Assembly: GCA_020744425.1 (NCBI GenBank)
Contig: JAGMUV010000021.1
Span: forward strand, 930,001 to 994,000
Direction of reading: 5' to 3'
From: Dactylonectria macrodidyma
Taxonomy: Eukaryota; Ascomycota; Sordariomycetes; Hypocreales; Nectriaceae
DNA: 64,000 bases
A program made the translations under genes and the position numbers. Below, one piece after another: positions 10,828 through 23,330 of this stretch. Below the pieces are notes generated by a model. It worked only from the letters and a program-made list of their open reading frames with translations. It ran no database searches and was not told the origin of the DNA. The first letter of the stretch is position 1. Every line of letters begins with the position of its first letter.

Positions 10828-13800
10828 ATGCATCAGCAATCTCCGCTTCAGGGCCTATCAGCTCTTTTGCTGCAGCTCTACGACCTGCCGCTATCGGATT
10901 TAAAGGATAGTCGGCAATTCCAGACGTTACGAAAGCCCGACTTGGACAAGGCCCAGCTTTTGTCTTCGATTCCCGCAACGTCTATGCCTTCACATCGTCC
11001 ACTCCACCTCTTCTACTTATTATTGACGGAGATTCCGGGGCAATGGCCCACCTTCGACCTCCTCAAGTGTCATGCACGACTCTTCAAGTTGCTTCCTGAA
11101 GATGCAAAAGCGCATAGAGATGGCGACTGTGCCTGGCTGGTCGATGCCACCTCGAGGCTGGTTAAGAGCTCATACAACTCCTTCTCCCAGTTCATAGGCT
11201 GTGACAATAGACCTGCCCTGCGGTCGACGGACGTGGGAAACTTCATCACCCATCAAGGTCTTCATCACTTTGTCACCAATTTCCAACTGCCGACTGGAGC
11301 GGGACGCAAGAAGCCGACTGTTGCAATCGCTCTCCCCAACGGCCCACTCTTGGCAGCTATTTGTATAGCTGTTGCAAGTTACTACACAGCGGCACCGATC
11401 AATCCGGCTGCAGGACCAGTCCAATTTCGGTCAGATGTAGTACAGGCGGGCGCAACCTTCATTCTGACCACGTCCGACGATTACAAGAGGCTGCAATTGG
11501 GGGAGTCTTGGATCCAGCAACGGAATATTCAAGTCTTCATTGTGGACTGGGTTCACGGTGACAACATCAGCATTCATACCTTGGCCGGAGAACCGCTATC
11601 ATGCAAGAGCTCGGCAAGGGAGCCGAACAAAGCCGACGAGATTGGCTTGATCCTGTTCACCAGCGGTACTTCGGGCACCAAAAAGGTTGTCCCCTTGACG
11701 ACACACTCCATTATAGCGGGCATAGTCTTCGTTATGGACTCGTGGGGCCTTACTTCGAGTGATGTTTGTCTGAATATGATGCCACTGTATCACGTGTAAG
11801 TTAACTGATCAGGACGTTCGAGATGATGAAACTGACTCTGTATAGAGGCGGTCTAGTGAGGAACATATTTGCGCCCATCTTCTCTGGTGGGTCGACCGTG
11901 TGTTGCTCGGCATTCGACCCCAACCTTTTCTGGGACGTTGTGGAAGACATTCAACCAACCTGGTATTATGCTTCGCCATCCATGCATTCAGTCATCCTTG
12001 CTGAAGCCTCCTCGCGCCCGCAGGCCTTGAAGAACAGTCGAATCAGGCTAGCATGTAATGCTGCTGGTGGTCTGCTCCCATCCTTAGCCTGCCAGCTACG
12101 AGACACGTTTGAGTGTGTAGTTTTACCCAGCTATGGGATGACTGAGTGAGCCGTTACGTGACAAATGCATTTCGACGGTCTAACATTCAGCACAGGTGTA
12201 TGCCCATTTCTACCCCGCCTCTGGGCTATCGACTGGATCGAGAGGGAACATCTGGTATCAGCACCGGCCCAGAACTTGCCATCCTAGACTGGTCTGAAGC
12301 TATCGTCTCCCCCGGGGCAGTTGGACGGATCTGTGTTCGTAGCGAACCTGTCTTTCCAGGGTATCTTAAGCCGGACGGCACTTACGACAAGTCTCCCTTT
12401 AACCGAGACGGCTGGTTCGATACAGGAGATCTCGGTTACATGGATGGTGACGGCTATCTCTTCATCACAGGCCGGAGCAAAGAAGTCATCAACCGTGGCG
12501 GAGAGCTCATTTCACCCTTCGAGGTCGAGAACGCGATCATGTCGGCATCAATGTCTACCGATTCACCGATCAGTGGGCGAGTCACCCAGGTCCTCGCTTT
12601 CTCAGTCTGTCATGATGTTCTGCAGGAGGTGGTAGCGATCGCATTGGTCTCGCCACCAAATGTTCCTCGTGTGGATCTCAAGACCCTGCACAGTGCTTTA
12701 CGGTCGTCTCTACAGCAAGTGAAGTGGCCCGTCCTGATCACCTATATGGATGACCTGCCAAAAAAGAACAACAAAATTCTGCGAATCAAGCTCGGGCAAC
12801 GGCTCGGAATCCCAGACATGACAGATGATACTCCATATTTGGAGAGACATTGGGAGGCGGCATGCCCGCCACCCGACACAGCCCTCTCGGTACCTATTAA
12901 GTCTTCAGTATGCTCGGTAAACTACGATGAACTGTCGGCACGTCTGAGCAATGCAGTTCCGGCCAACGTCAGAGTTCACTGCCGTCGGGACCCTGTTGAT
13001 GGGGGAGTCGAGGCTTTCTTAGCTCCGACGAAGCCTGGCGATGAGCCGTTGGAGCCGAGTCTTGTCAACGATCTCAAGCGACAGCTGGTACAGTGTATTC
13101 ACAACTACATGGTCCCCTGTCAGATGCATACGGTGCCCAATCCATTGCCCCGGGGGCGTTCTGGGGAGATCGATGAATGCCAGCTCCAGGCCGACCTTGA
13201 TCAACTCCTAGGTGCTTCTCTCGAGAAGCTTGGAGTGACCACTGAGGGGAAGGTCACAAAGGTTTTCGCAGATACCATCTCTCGGCCGCCCGGCGACATC
13301 CCACCAGATGTTGACTTCTTCAGCCTAGGGGGAGACTCTCTTCGAGCTGGACGCCTTGTATCGGCATTGCGCGCTGTCTTTAATGTTAACCTACCGATCA
13401 GCCTGGTGTTCAAGGACGGGACCATCGCCGCTCTCGCGGCTCACATCGACAAGGTAACCCAGTCAGTCCCCGTAGACGAAGGACAGGACAATGTAGCAGG
13501 CTGCGCTGAGACAAACAGTTCAACGAATCCACTCCTCATGGTCGCGCAGTTGATTCCGCTCGCTGTCCTTTACCCCTTGAGACGCGCATTTCAATGCACC
13601 GTCTTCATTGTGGCCCTTGCTTACAGCCAGGAGTTGCCTACCAACTCATCGGTCCCTGGCAGGTTGCTCAATCTCACAGTTAGTATCATGCTCTCTCGAG
13701 TTGTCATTCGATGCATTGCCCCTCTGGTTGGGATTCTTGCCAAGTGGCTCATCATCGGGCGTTATCGAGAGGGTCTTTATCCCATGTGGGGGCTTTACCA

Positions 13801-16030
13801 CACCCGCTGGTGGATGGTGCAGAAGATTGTCAGTCTTTGCGGGAAGGGCTTCTTCAACTTGAATGATGGTACGAAGCGCCTCTACTGCCGCCTCATGGGC
13901 GCCAAGATTGGCAAGAATGTGACGCTCGCAGGCGCCGCACTCGGCGAATGGGATCTCCTAGACATCCGGGACGGCACTGTCCTCACCCATTGCATATGCA
14001 GGCCGTTTGCAGCGGAAGGCAACACTACGATGTACTTGGGGCCTATCGTCATCGGCGAGAATTGTTCTGTCGGTATATCTTCCATCATCGCCCCAGGGTC
14101 AGAGATACCACCGGATACTTGTATCGGACTCAACTCATCGAGCTGGGAGATGGAGGATGCGGATGAGGCGAATCGCGATCTTTCGCCAAACCGGGGGCCA
14201 AAGCCTCACTGGCTCTTGACATGCCTCCTCACTCTACCACTAGGCCTCATTGCATGGTTCCTATCCCTTCTTCCTTGGATGGGCGGTCTTATCGGCATGG
14301 TCATACATGAAGCGTCAAGAGATTCGCCCCTTCGGGACATCCTAGACTGGTACACAGCCGCAGACCGGGTGGGATATCATTATCTTGCGCTCGTTCTGAG
14401 ATGTCTGTTCAACCCTTTCATTCTGTTCGGCTTTACTGTCTTAGTCAAGTCGATTCTGGATGTTCTCTTTGGGAAGCTTGGCCCCAGCCCAGCACAAGCC
14501 ATGGGCGCGATTGCTACCTGGAGGGCCGCGCTCATCAAGACGCTGTGCCCGGTTCCCCGGCTCCATGATCTCACTGGCATGTTTGGGCAACACTACGAGG
14601 CCACCTCGGTTGCCCTGCGGATGCTGGGTGGGAAGATCGGCAAGCGTGTATACTGGCCCGGCACTGGCCCAAGCATCGGCGATTATCACTTACTGGACGT
14701 TGGCAATGACGTTGTCTTCGGGTCCCGCGCCCACCTCATCACGTCCGATGGCATCGGCTCCGAAAAGATTGCCATCAGGGACTGTGCCATGATTGCTGAC
14801 CGCGTCTGTCTCCTTCCAGGGGTGGAGATTGGCGAACGAACCACTATGGGCTCGGGTGCCTTGACACGCAGGGATAAAGAATACGCCCCTGGAGGAACCT
14901 TTGTAGGTTCTAAAGGTGGAGATGCCGTGTGCCTCTCATCTGGTCATGGCGTTAAGGAAGAGCCAACAGCCAGGTCTCGAATCCAACACCTGAGCAGTGA
15001 CGACACACTGACAGGCTATGGATATGCATCGAAGAAGCCTTCTGTTCGTACGAAGATTCACCACATGAGCATCGAGGATACCCTCGCGGATGCCTGCAAC
15101 GTCTCCAAGAAACATCGATACCAGGTCACCGCGGACCCATTCATGACGTCTGATAGCGACACAGATGGCAATGCAGAGGACAACGCCTCAACTCAGAACG
15201 TCTCGCCATTCGGGCGGGCATTCTATCTGAAGCTGGCTCCATACCACGTCCTAGGACCTTTCGCCATCTTCTGCTATTCCTCGTTTCTCACCGTCTTCGC
15301 GGCCTTTTACTGGAATGTTCCCAGCATCTCGTCCATTCAGTTCGTGGACTTCATCATGCAGCGCTTCATCCCTGCTGGAATCAGCATCTGGTATGATGTG
15401 CTAGTACTATTCTTACTATCCTTCGGAACCATTGCCGTCCTTACCACAGCTCAGGCGATCTTGGCCCTCGCGGTCGTCATTGGTGCAAAGTGGGCATTGT
15501 TGGGTCGTCGAATGCCCGGAGATTATGATTGGGACAAGTCACCCTATTGCCAGCGCTGGCAGGTCTTCCTATGCATCGAGAAGCTTCGTCGGCAGTGTTA
15601 TCGAGGCAATGGTATACTTGGTCTCCTCACCGGAACAAGCTGGATTGTATTGTACTTTCGCGCATTGGGAGCCCGGATCGGCAAAGACTGTGCCCTCTTT
15701 GCAAATGGCCAGCCTAGTCTGATGTTCACTGAGCCCGACCTGATCACGCTGGGAGACCGTGTCGTTGTAGACGATGCTAGTGTCATCGCACACATCAACA
15801 CCCGGGGAAAGTTTGGCTTGAATAGGCTCGAGATTGGTGACAGATGTGTGCTTCGAACCGGCAGCAGACTGCTGAGCGGCGCCATGATGAAGGACGACAG
15901 CTGCCTCCTGGAGCATACGCTCATTATGGGGGGTGACGTTGTTGAGGAGAGGTGGACCATGCAAGGCTGGCCTGCTGAGAGATTCACCAGCCAGAGAGTC
16001 GGGAGAAGGAACCCAATGAATGAACGGTGA
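10828..16030 (+). CDS. Single-module NRPS: adenylation, carrier, membrane and hexapeptide domains (poly-lysine-synthetase type)
   Basis: Three exons, 10828-11795, 11846-12145 and 12196-16030, give about 1700 residues. Both introns are 50 nt, GT...AG and phase-consistent. Adenylation motifs: LILFTSGTSGTKK (about residue 278), SYGMTECMPIS spanning intron 2, GWFDTGDLGYMDGDGY (about 498), GRSKEVINRGGELISP, and a K-containing A10-like KNNKILRIKL. A carrier domain has DFFSLGGDSLRAGRL with the phosphopantetheine Ser (about 796). There is no condensation or thioesterase domain. Instead about six hydrophobic helices alternate with three left-handed beta-helix (hexapeptide acyltransferase-like) segments near residues 990, 1231-1325 and 1570-1680. 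This is the layout of bacterial epsilon-poly-L-lysine synthetase (Pls) and the 'NRPS terminal domain' family. A membrane-bound amino-acid homopolymer synthetase is inferred; the substrate is not readable by eye. All three exons are open. Confidence 0.88.
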
Positions 16031-16189
16031 TTGGACCCAGGCATGGCACCGTTAAGGTGGAGGTTACAGTGGAACAAGCTGCTCCTAGCAATAGACCGAG
16101 TTGGCCCGAACTTTGAGGATGAAGACGGACGGACGCCACTGTCCTGGGCGGCGTGGAACGGGCATGAGTCGGTAGTCAAGTTGCTCCTA

Positions 16190-17560
16190 CGGTGGGGGTC
16201 CAAAAGTGACGACACATTTTCATGTACCCCGCTTTCCCTTCTACCTCCACCATAATCAACCTCAACTTCAAAGACGCATTACGCAGCCAATTTAGGTCAG
16301 AATGGTGTCACAAATACATCATTCTCCTCATACGAGGACGAGGATTGTTTGGAGGTACAATTCGGGCCTGTCGGCCGCCGAAATCGCACGTGATGAGGGA
16401 GTAAGTCGGCACGCCATTTATGGTGTGGTACGGCGGTATCGCGATCAACAAAGTGGTCAAGACCAACCTAGGCCCGGCCGGCCGCACAAGCTAGGAGACA
16501 GGGAGAAAAGACGAATACTAAGAGTAATAGGACAAGACCCTCATATCCAAATCAAGGAATTGATTGAAGAGGCCGGGTTGAGTTGCTCTAAGAAGACGAT
16601 TGTGACGTTCCTCAGAAAGGAAGGCATTATGCATTCTGGCCGTTTATGAGCGAAGCTACAGCCAGAAAACGTCTACGCTTTGCTAGGCAATATCTGCATA
16701 TGTCTACAGATTTATGGGAGTCTTAGGTCTTCTCAGATGAAGTTATCATAGCCCGAGGCGAGGGCCAAAGACGCACTTGGTGCTTCTGTAAGCCGGTGCG
16801 TTTTCTTACTGCGATTGTGACTTCTCTAACAGTTCCTAGCATGAGAGACTATTCAGACGGAATGTTCACACCCTTGTCACTATAACGAGACACTCGCAGA
16901 TGTTTTTCTCTGCCTTCAGCTATCGCAGACGCCTTCCAATGATCTCGCTGTCCGGCGACCCCGAGTCTGAGCGTGGCGGCGTTACGGCGCGAGTTCTGCT
17001 TGAATGCTTGCAGCAATACCTTCCTCGAATTGTGACCAGAAATAGCCGCTTTCAGCAAGATAATTCACCACTTTTTCGATCGCGATTGATGATGGGCTGG
17101 CTGCTAGAATGGTGTGAGAACAGGCGCGCTGAGGTCATAGACTTGCTGCCCTACAGCCCGGATCTCAACCCTATTGAAAATCTATGGGTAGTCCTCAAAA
17201 CAAGGATCTGCGAGCGATACCCTGAGCTTTCATACATACCGAAGACAGATAAAGCAAAGCAGCGGCTTATTGAAGCCGCGATGGAGCTGTGGGAAGAGAT
17301 TGAGCCGGAGGTGCTACAAAACCTGATCTTTTCAATAAAGCGCAGGATACAGGCTGTAGTGCGCGCAAATGGCTGGTATACTAAATATTGAAGATGCCAT
17401 TAGAAACACCATTTAAAATGCTACAGGTTGATTTATATAAATATTTCTTTGATATTTATTTAAATTTACTAGAATTAATTGAAAGTGAAGCTATCTTGTA
17501 GTGGAGGTATAGTGACACCGGGTTGACCCCGGATGTATCGTAACTTTCGCACCCCCACTG
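16190..17560 (+). mobile_element. Tc1/mariner element with TIRs and TA target
   Basis: The left end reads CGGTGGGGGTCCAAAAGTGA and the right end, reverse-complemented, CAGTGGGGGTGCGAAAGTTA. The inverted repeats agree over about 27 bp with only a few mismatches. A TA dinucleotide sits at 16188-16189 and another at 17561-17562, the target duplication expected of this superfamily. Length is 1371 bp, typical for an autonomous Tc1/mariner copy. The single encoded transposase is inactivated. The element interrupts an ankyrin-type ORF just downstream of the NRPS gene. Confidence 0.85.
16302..17391 (+). pseudogene. Tc1/mariner transposase, frameshifted
   Basis: The N-terminal part has the paired-like HTH region: LSAAEIARDEGVSRHAIYGV, then GRPHKLGDREKRRILR and a second HTH ending GIMHSGR. 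The frame shifts near 16645 (continuing as MSEATARKRLRFARQYL), a TAG falls just before VFSDE, which carries the first catalytic residue, and another shift leads to the C-terminal part. There FQQDNSPLF supplies the second Asp and LLPYSPDLNPIENLW the Glu region of the DDE catalytic triad. At least two frame changes and one nonsense codon make it non-functional. Confidence 0.85.
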
Positions 17561-17814
17561 TAGCCACTTGCTTCTGGCTAGCACTAGAAAAGATATTACA
17601 ATGGCATAATGAAACGGGACGAAGGAACCCAACAAACAAGGATAACGTTATCCGGGACATCCATCAGCAACTGTTCCTCATCTCAGCCAAATTGCGATCA
17701 CACCGGGACGCCAAGACGGCATTGCAGAGGTGGGGAGTGTAGTAAGACAGAAAATCCAATTGATGCTTGCAGGTGGCTTAATTTTTTAAAACAAGAACTT
17801 TCCAACACAATAGA

Positions 17815-19871
17815 TCAATTGCGAGATGGCGGCTGAATCTTCCTCTTTGGCACCGTTGTCGTCTCAGAGTCCGTGTACTCTGTCAGCTGATCTTCGCTGT
17901 CAGGAGGCACGACGTTCGCATTCTCCAATTCAATCTTCAAGCTGGGGACTTCGGAGAGGGCCTGCTCGGTTCCATCATGCTAAATTGGGGCATGGGTTAG
18001 TTTCTTGACGCCAGTGTGCAGTTTGAGCGGGAACATGGGGACTTACCTTGACTATGCTGACTCTGAGGCCGGCCAGAATGTCATTCACGACTCCCTTAGG
18101 CGCCTCACCTGCCACCTCGTCCGGGTCGGCAGCTCGGTCAAGAGAAAACTTTCCGTTGAAAGGGCCGGACGCCGGGAGCTTCAAGACGATGAAGTTGCCG
18201 ACATTGGTCGCGTTGACGAAGAGTCCAATGGAGCATGGGCGGTTGAGCTCCTCGACGTTGACACTGATCTGCGCAAAATACCGCGTCAAGTCGTCCTCAG
18301 CGCGCTTCTCGACTGATCGCCTCGCGTTGCTGGGGCCGTACAGCCGGTTGATGAGGGCGGTGGCATCGCTCGCAAGCTGGGCGGGGGTCTTCCTCCAGTA
18401 TGCGAGCTGGTCGTAGGTGTATCCGAAGGGTCTGATGCTAGCCACGGAGTTGGACGTATGGAACCTGCCAGCAGCGGCATAGAAGGGCTGCAAGGGAGAG
18501 TTGGGTGTGATGGTAGTTCCTTCGCGGGTGTTGAATCGAGCGCTTCCTCGGTATGAGCCGGTGAAGGATGCCTGGCTGGGTCGAATGAATTGCCAGTACG
18601 TCCAGAGTCGATCAATGTTGGTGTGGTGCAGCATACTGGGTCAATTAGTCACTGCATCCATCATCAAACTAGACAGACTTACAACAGGGGATCAAACGCA
18701 GCAAAGTCGGCATCGACAAATTGATATCCGCAGGCGCCATCCCAGTGGATGGAGTTGTGAATCTGCTCCAGACTTATACCAGTATTGCCAGTTGACGCAA
18801 ACTCGTCAAAGGTAGTGGAGGTTGTAAAGGCATCATACTAGAATGATGATCAGCATGCGCTTAATAACGATGGAGACGGGCATATACTCACCACCCACTG
18901 CCGGTAGGAGCGCGATGAGATGAGGCCGTTGGCCGAGCTCGGATAGCTCTGCGGGCTCAAGCAGCGGTAAATTCGGGGGCGGTTCTCAGGCTCATCAAAC
19001 GTTCCGAACTGGCCATTGAGGGCAGCCTGAGGGAAGGAATATCCGGCAAGAGGGTTGCTGACGGATTGTGTCCTCAAGCCGCTCCCGTTGGGGACTTGGA
19101 CGTTGTACGTCCTAGGGACGGTGGCCTGGGGAACAGCCGAAGAACGTGCCCAGTCCCAGAATGGCGATCGAAGTGTCTGGGCAGCTTGGACGTACCTGGC
19201 ACGGTGGGCGGTGGGATATTGGTTGGCCAGCCTGAGAGCAGTCTCGACGAGGCGTTGCTGTAGTATTGTTAGAGGACTTGTTGGAACAATCTTGGTTCGG
19301 GATGTGGCATACCTCGAAGAGGAGAACGTAGGGTCGGTGCCATGTAAGGAACAGGTTTTCCTATACGTTTGGGTCAATTATCATGGGCCAATTATCAAGG
19401 GCCACAGCCAGTAAGTTGGGGGACTTACGCCATGGGGACAGTATCCCCGCCATCCATTGGACGTTCCAGCACCAGCGTTATTCCACTGAATGTAAGGCTT
19501 GCCGTGGATACCTAGATGAAGCAGGTTAGCATCATTGGGAGACTGACTTGAACAGTACAAGGACACCATACCGGAGATCTGGAAATAAGACAACTGGTTC
19601 GTGGCACTCTGCCTCTGCATGTCAAGCAGAGCGCGAATGTAGATATCCCTAGTCCCGAGTGAGCAAGAAGAAATGATAGACATCGCAGGGGCGAAGATGA
19701 TGAGGAGACGTACCATTGAGGGCCGCGAGTCGAGTACATGGTGTCAATGTTTCTTCGAATCGGGACGGCGGCGCCAGCGGCGACGCTGACTCCCGTGATG
19801 GGGTAGTTCTGTGCCGCGACCAACGACGCTCCGCAGAGCGCCGTGACAAGCTGAAGGAGTCCGAACAACAT
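17815..19871 (-). CDS. Secreted tyrosinase (common central domain)
   Basis: Eight exons: 19871-19714, 19648-19572, 19511-19429, 19360-19313, 19257-18892, 18837-18683, 18635-18047 and 17979-17815, totalling 1641 nt or 546 residues. All seven introns are 47-68 nt with GT...AG ends and phases that fit. The N-terminus MLFGLLQLVTALCGASLVAA is a signal peptide. CuA ligands lie in HGKPYIQW, YCPHGENLFLTWHRPYV; CuB ligands in IHNSIHW and FDPLFMLHHTNIDRLWTYWQ. This is a type-3 dicopper enzyme that oxidises phenols to quinones, as in melanin or pigment formation. A C-terminal domain follows the copper core and a basic VPKRKIQPPS stretch ends the protein. The gene appears intact. Catechol oxidase cannot be excluded by sequence alone. 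Confidence 0.9.
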
Positions 19872-20010
19872 GGTGAAGCTCTTGCGTATGTGACAAGAAG
19901 CTGCTCAAGCCTGGCACGGTCCAAAAGGGAGAGATGGCACAGGGAGGGAAGCAACTGTTGTACCTCTTTTATTTAGCATCGACTGCCTCTCGGCACCGAC
20001 GGCTGCGCCA

Positions 20011-20018
20011 TATATATA
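20011..20018 (-). promoter_or_regulatory. Possible TATA box of the tyrosinase gene
   Basis: TATATATA lies about 140 bp upstream of the chosen tyrosinase ATG in a GC-rich surround (GGGCTATATATATGGCGC on the minus strand). Position and composition suit a core promoter element; no direct proof. Confidence 0.4.
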
Positions 20019-22254
20019 GCCCGCGCAATGGGCAGCTTGCTAGCTACCAGTTGAAGCCACTCAGTGATCTCCAGCCAGCTTGCCAGGCGCCGATCGGACG
20101 GTCTAGTTCTCTGGGCGGCGCAACAAAGAAAGGTGCCAGACCCGGTGACGCGGGCGGGCTCGTGGGCTATATTGGAGGCGACCCTGACGGAAGATCCAAT
20201 AAGGTCACATATTAGGCCTAGACGGGGTTCCATTCTTAGCCAGAGGTGACTGTGTGCCAATGGCGGAAGCCCGAAGAGGTAAAGAGGAAACTGTGAATTG
20301 TATCCGTAATTAGAACGCCGCACGCCCATCAGCTGCGGGGCGAATGAGGCTGCATGATGGCTTCTTCAGCTTGTTGGACCAGCTCCCCAGCCGCTCTGCG
20401 GTTCTACCCCGGGGCAAGCGGGTCGAAAAATACACCGCACACTAAAAGACATCGTTATAAATGCACAATGATAATAAGAAAATAAAAGTCTTTAAAAATC
20501 TGAATAACTTCTCATGCCTATCTAGTGCTTAATAGTATTTCTCAAATATTTATTTAATCATTCTGCCCTAAGCAATCTGCTTCCTACCTAGAGGCTCTGA
20601 GGAAGCACTCGGTGGGTTGCCTTAGTAAAGAGGCCAATTGGTGTGCGGTTTATTTTTCGACCCGCTTGCCTGGATACAGGCACCACGGGTGAGCATTAGC
20701 GCGTGGGCGTGGATGGTGCAACGGTGGATCCAGCCAGCCACGGTTGCGCATCATGACACATAGACACACAAAGACTGGCTGAGAGACGTGGACGAATACG
20801 ATTTCTCTCTCGGGTCCAACAGTCCTCAAAAGCATATAGACGCCACACAGCAAAATGTAAATGTTATGCTTGGCTCGTTGCTTTGGGGTTGCAGCTGGAA
20901 TACGAGGTAGGCCGCTGGCTTGTCAGCAATGCAGCCATCATTGTGCCCGACTGGCCCTCCTAGTCACGTCGAATTACGAGGGAGATGACTGATTTAACAC
21001 GGCGAGTGCAGCAGCTAGCGCAGCGCCGGGCAGCCCATTCCCACCGCCACAGCGTCACTTACTACCGAGGAAAACGGCTTAGCGAATGAAGCTAGATTCA
21101 CACTTTGGGAGTCGAGAACTGCCATTTTACCCTGAAAGTTGGGGGGAGGGGGCGCGCAACGGTCAAACGTTTCGATTGCCCACGGGGAGGCGCCAGACTC
21201 GGACACGACCATGAGCTGAGGCCGGCAAACGGCAAACGGAAGAAGCCATTGTATCCCGGTTCGTCCGACAGAGACAAAAAGAAGAAAAGAGGGAGAAAAC
21301 AGGCCTAAATTACTGAGTACATTCTCGATGCCCGATCAGAGAGCTAGCAGACGTTTGTCCCAAAGCTGAAATGCAGGCGTGACCTGGCACCGCTGAAGGG
21401 ACATGCAAGTACAGACCTACTCAACGCCACGGGCGCGAGTGAGACAGACAATCGATCAGCGGGATGAGCGGCACTTGAGCAGCATCATTCGAATGGACTA
21501 CGGCCCCTCCAATGAGTCCATTCGACCACCCCAGATAGATCAGAGATGGAGGGGTAACATTGGCATCTTTTGGCTTTCCCCCAAGTGCCGGAGATCGGCT
21601 CAAGGTCTCGTCAGGGATGCCAGACATTGGTTGATCCCAACTCGGTGTCCCGTATTCAGTTTTGGAGTTGTACTATGATAACCTAACTTCGTTATAGGTA
21701 CTCTGTACCTGATCCGATGCTCCAACTTCAACACATTCATCGTACATAGCTCACCGCAACCGGTCCGGAGCTAGTATTCCGACTTCCAGCACACTACCAG
21801 ATTAAAGTCGGGGTGCATGCAGGCACAAGGGAGGGGCGGAACGTGTCGGCCATTTTTGGGCCCAATTGCCACATTGGGTTACAATGCAGATCGTATTCAC
21901 AGATCCTCCGCTTTTCGTCGGGCGAGGGTCAGCCGCACGTGGATCTCGTACTGGTTCTGGACTTGTGTTTGCCTGCAAGAGCTTCGATCAAGCATTAGGT
22001 AGGTACGTGTCAGATACGTCAGAGGCGCAAGCTGCTGCACAAAGAAGTCTGTCACGTTTATCCAAGTCGACACAGGATTCATGAAAGCGTTGAGGGTGAC
22101 TTCGTTATCAATAGAATTGTAATAGTACATGAACACCACTGAATAAGCCAAATGAAAGCATAGGGATACAGTTGCAGTAGAAACCCCATCGTTGACTCTG
22201 TGACCTGTCGGAGCTCCGCACTCAGCTTGAGGGCATCGCCGTTAAGCTGCACTC
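20019..22254. other. Intergenic region upstream of tyrosinase
   Basis: About 2.2 kb holding no recognisable gene. It must include the tyrosinase promoter at its left end. The right end runs into Copia debris. No tRNA or clear repeat was seen. Confidence 0.35.
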
Positions 22255-23330
22255 TTCTTCCTTCCTTATTTGGTCCAATTTACCTGAAAGGTCGGCCAGC
22301 TTGAGTTGTTGAATGAATTTGGGGAATGCCTCTCCCGGTAGGTTTTTCGTCAAACCATCGGCGAGCAGTCGCGTGGATGGGGTGTAGATAACCTCAATCC
22401 TTTCTTTTACAATCTCCTGCCTAAGCCAGTGATTATGAATATCAACATACCTCAGCTTTATGCATAGCTATACGAGCTCAGCCATAACCAGTCGAATGGT
22501 CTGCTTATTATCACACTCAATAGTGACTCTCAAGGGTGTTGCGATTGCTCGGCGAGCGGTCGCCGAAGACAGGTCAACGTTAAATGCTAAGATCAGTCAG
22601 CTAGCGAATAACGCCTCTTTCGCAGCTTAGGATAAGGCTAGGAGCTCTGCTTCTGTAGTCGGCATTATGACTATATCCTGCTCATTTGCTCTCCATAATG
22701 TAATCCCTCCGAATAGCTTTATCACGAAAGCCTATGAACTCTGACGGTCCGTTGAGTTATTAGTAAAGCTCGCATTAGAAGCTACTTATAGACTATCTTC
22801 TTTATATCCGGGGATTGTGCCATATTTAAGGCAAAATCCCCGTATTTCGATAAGATACTAGAAGGCCTGATCAGCTACTTAGTGGTGTTTTAGCCCTAGG
22901 TTCTGATTAAACCTAGCTAGCCGGCTTGTAGCAAAAGCCATGTCCGGTCAGGTTATAACTGCTGCATACATGATCGTGCCGACTTTGCGCTAGTAGAGGT
23001 TAACGCTCCTAGGGCTGGCGATCTCTTCATAGGGCCAGAGTTCTTCCTGGATTATTAGGGTCCTTGTTGATATGCTCAGCGGATAGTCGCCGAGCAGTTA
23101 ACGCATTTTATTAATATATGAAGACTGTGAAAGCCACAGGCGACGGTTTTTTCAGTCTCGGATGACCTCGATCCCTAAGAACCACTACAAGGGCTTACTG
23201 CCTTCTAAGTAATAGGTCTTCTGTAGGTCTTCTATTAGTAATATCGCTTAGGGTTTGACTTACTTAGGAAAACAGAGGATACAGTCATCTATATAGAAGA
23301 AGAAGATAATATCTCTATAGAGCTAGCAGC
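22255..23330 (-). pseudogene. Copia polyprotein remnant (RT end and RNase H), heavily mutated
   Basis: Read on the minus strand with many stops: a FFFYIDDCI segment (the YVDD reverse-transcriptase box), RPDMAFATSRLARFNQN, RAFQ-like spacer, LKYGTIPGYK, then RNase H pieces ITLWRANEQD, TEAELLALS, RYVDIHNHWLRQEIV and ADGLTKNLP. This order is diagnostic of Ty1/Copia pol. The excess of TAG/TAA codons where Q or W is expected suggests RIP-type C-to-T decay. Its 5' side is fused directly to a truncated LysM chitinase at about 23330. Confidence 0.8.

Larger units (their letters stand above)
16055..17742 (+). pseudogene. Ankyrin-type ORF split by a Tc1/mariner insertion
   Basis: Directly after the NRPS stop, in the same frame, an ankyrin unit can be read (DEDGRTPLSWAAWNGHESVV, then KLLL). 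The TA at 16188-16189 is the target of the Tc1/mariner element ending at 17560. After the second TA (17561-17562) the frame that would follow from the first part stays open as TCFWLALEKILQWHNE through RWGV and stops at 17742. No ATG is evident at the start, so this may be the tail of an older gene or of an NRPS-ankyrin fusion. Function is unknown. Confidence 0.45.
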
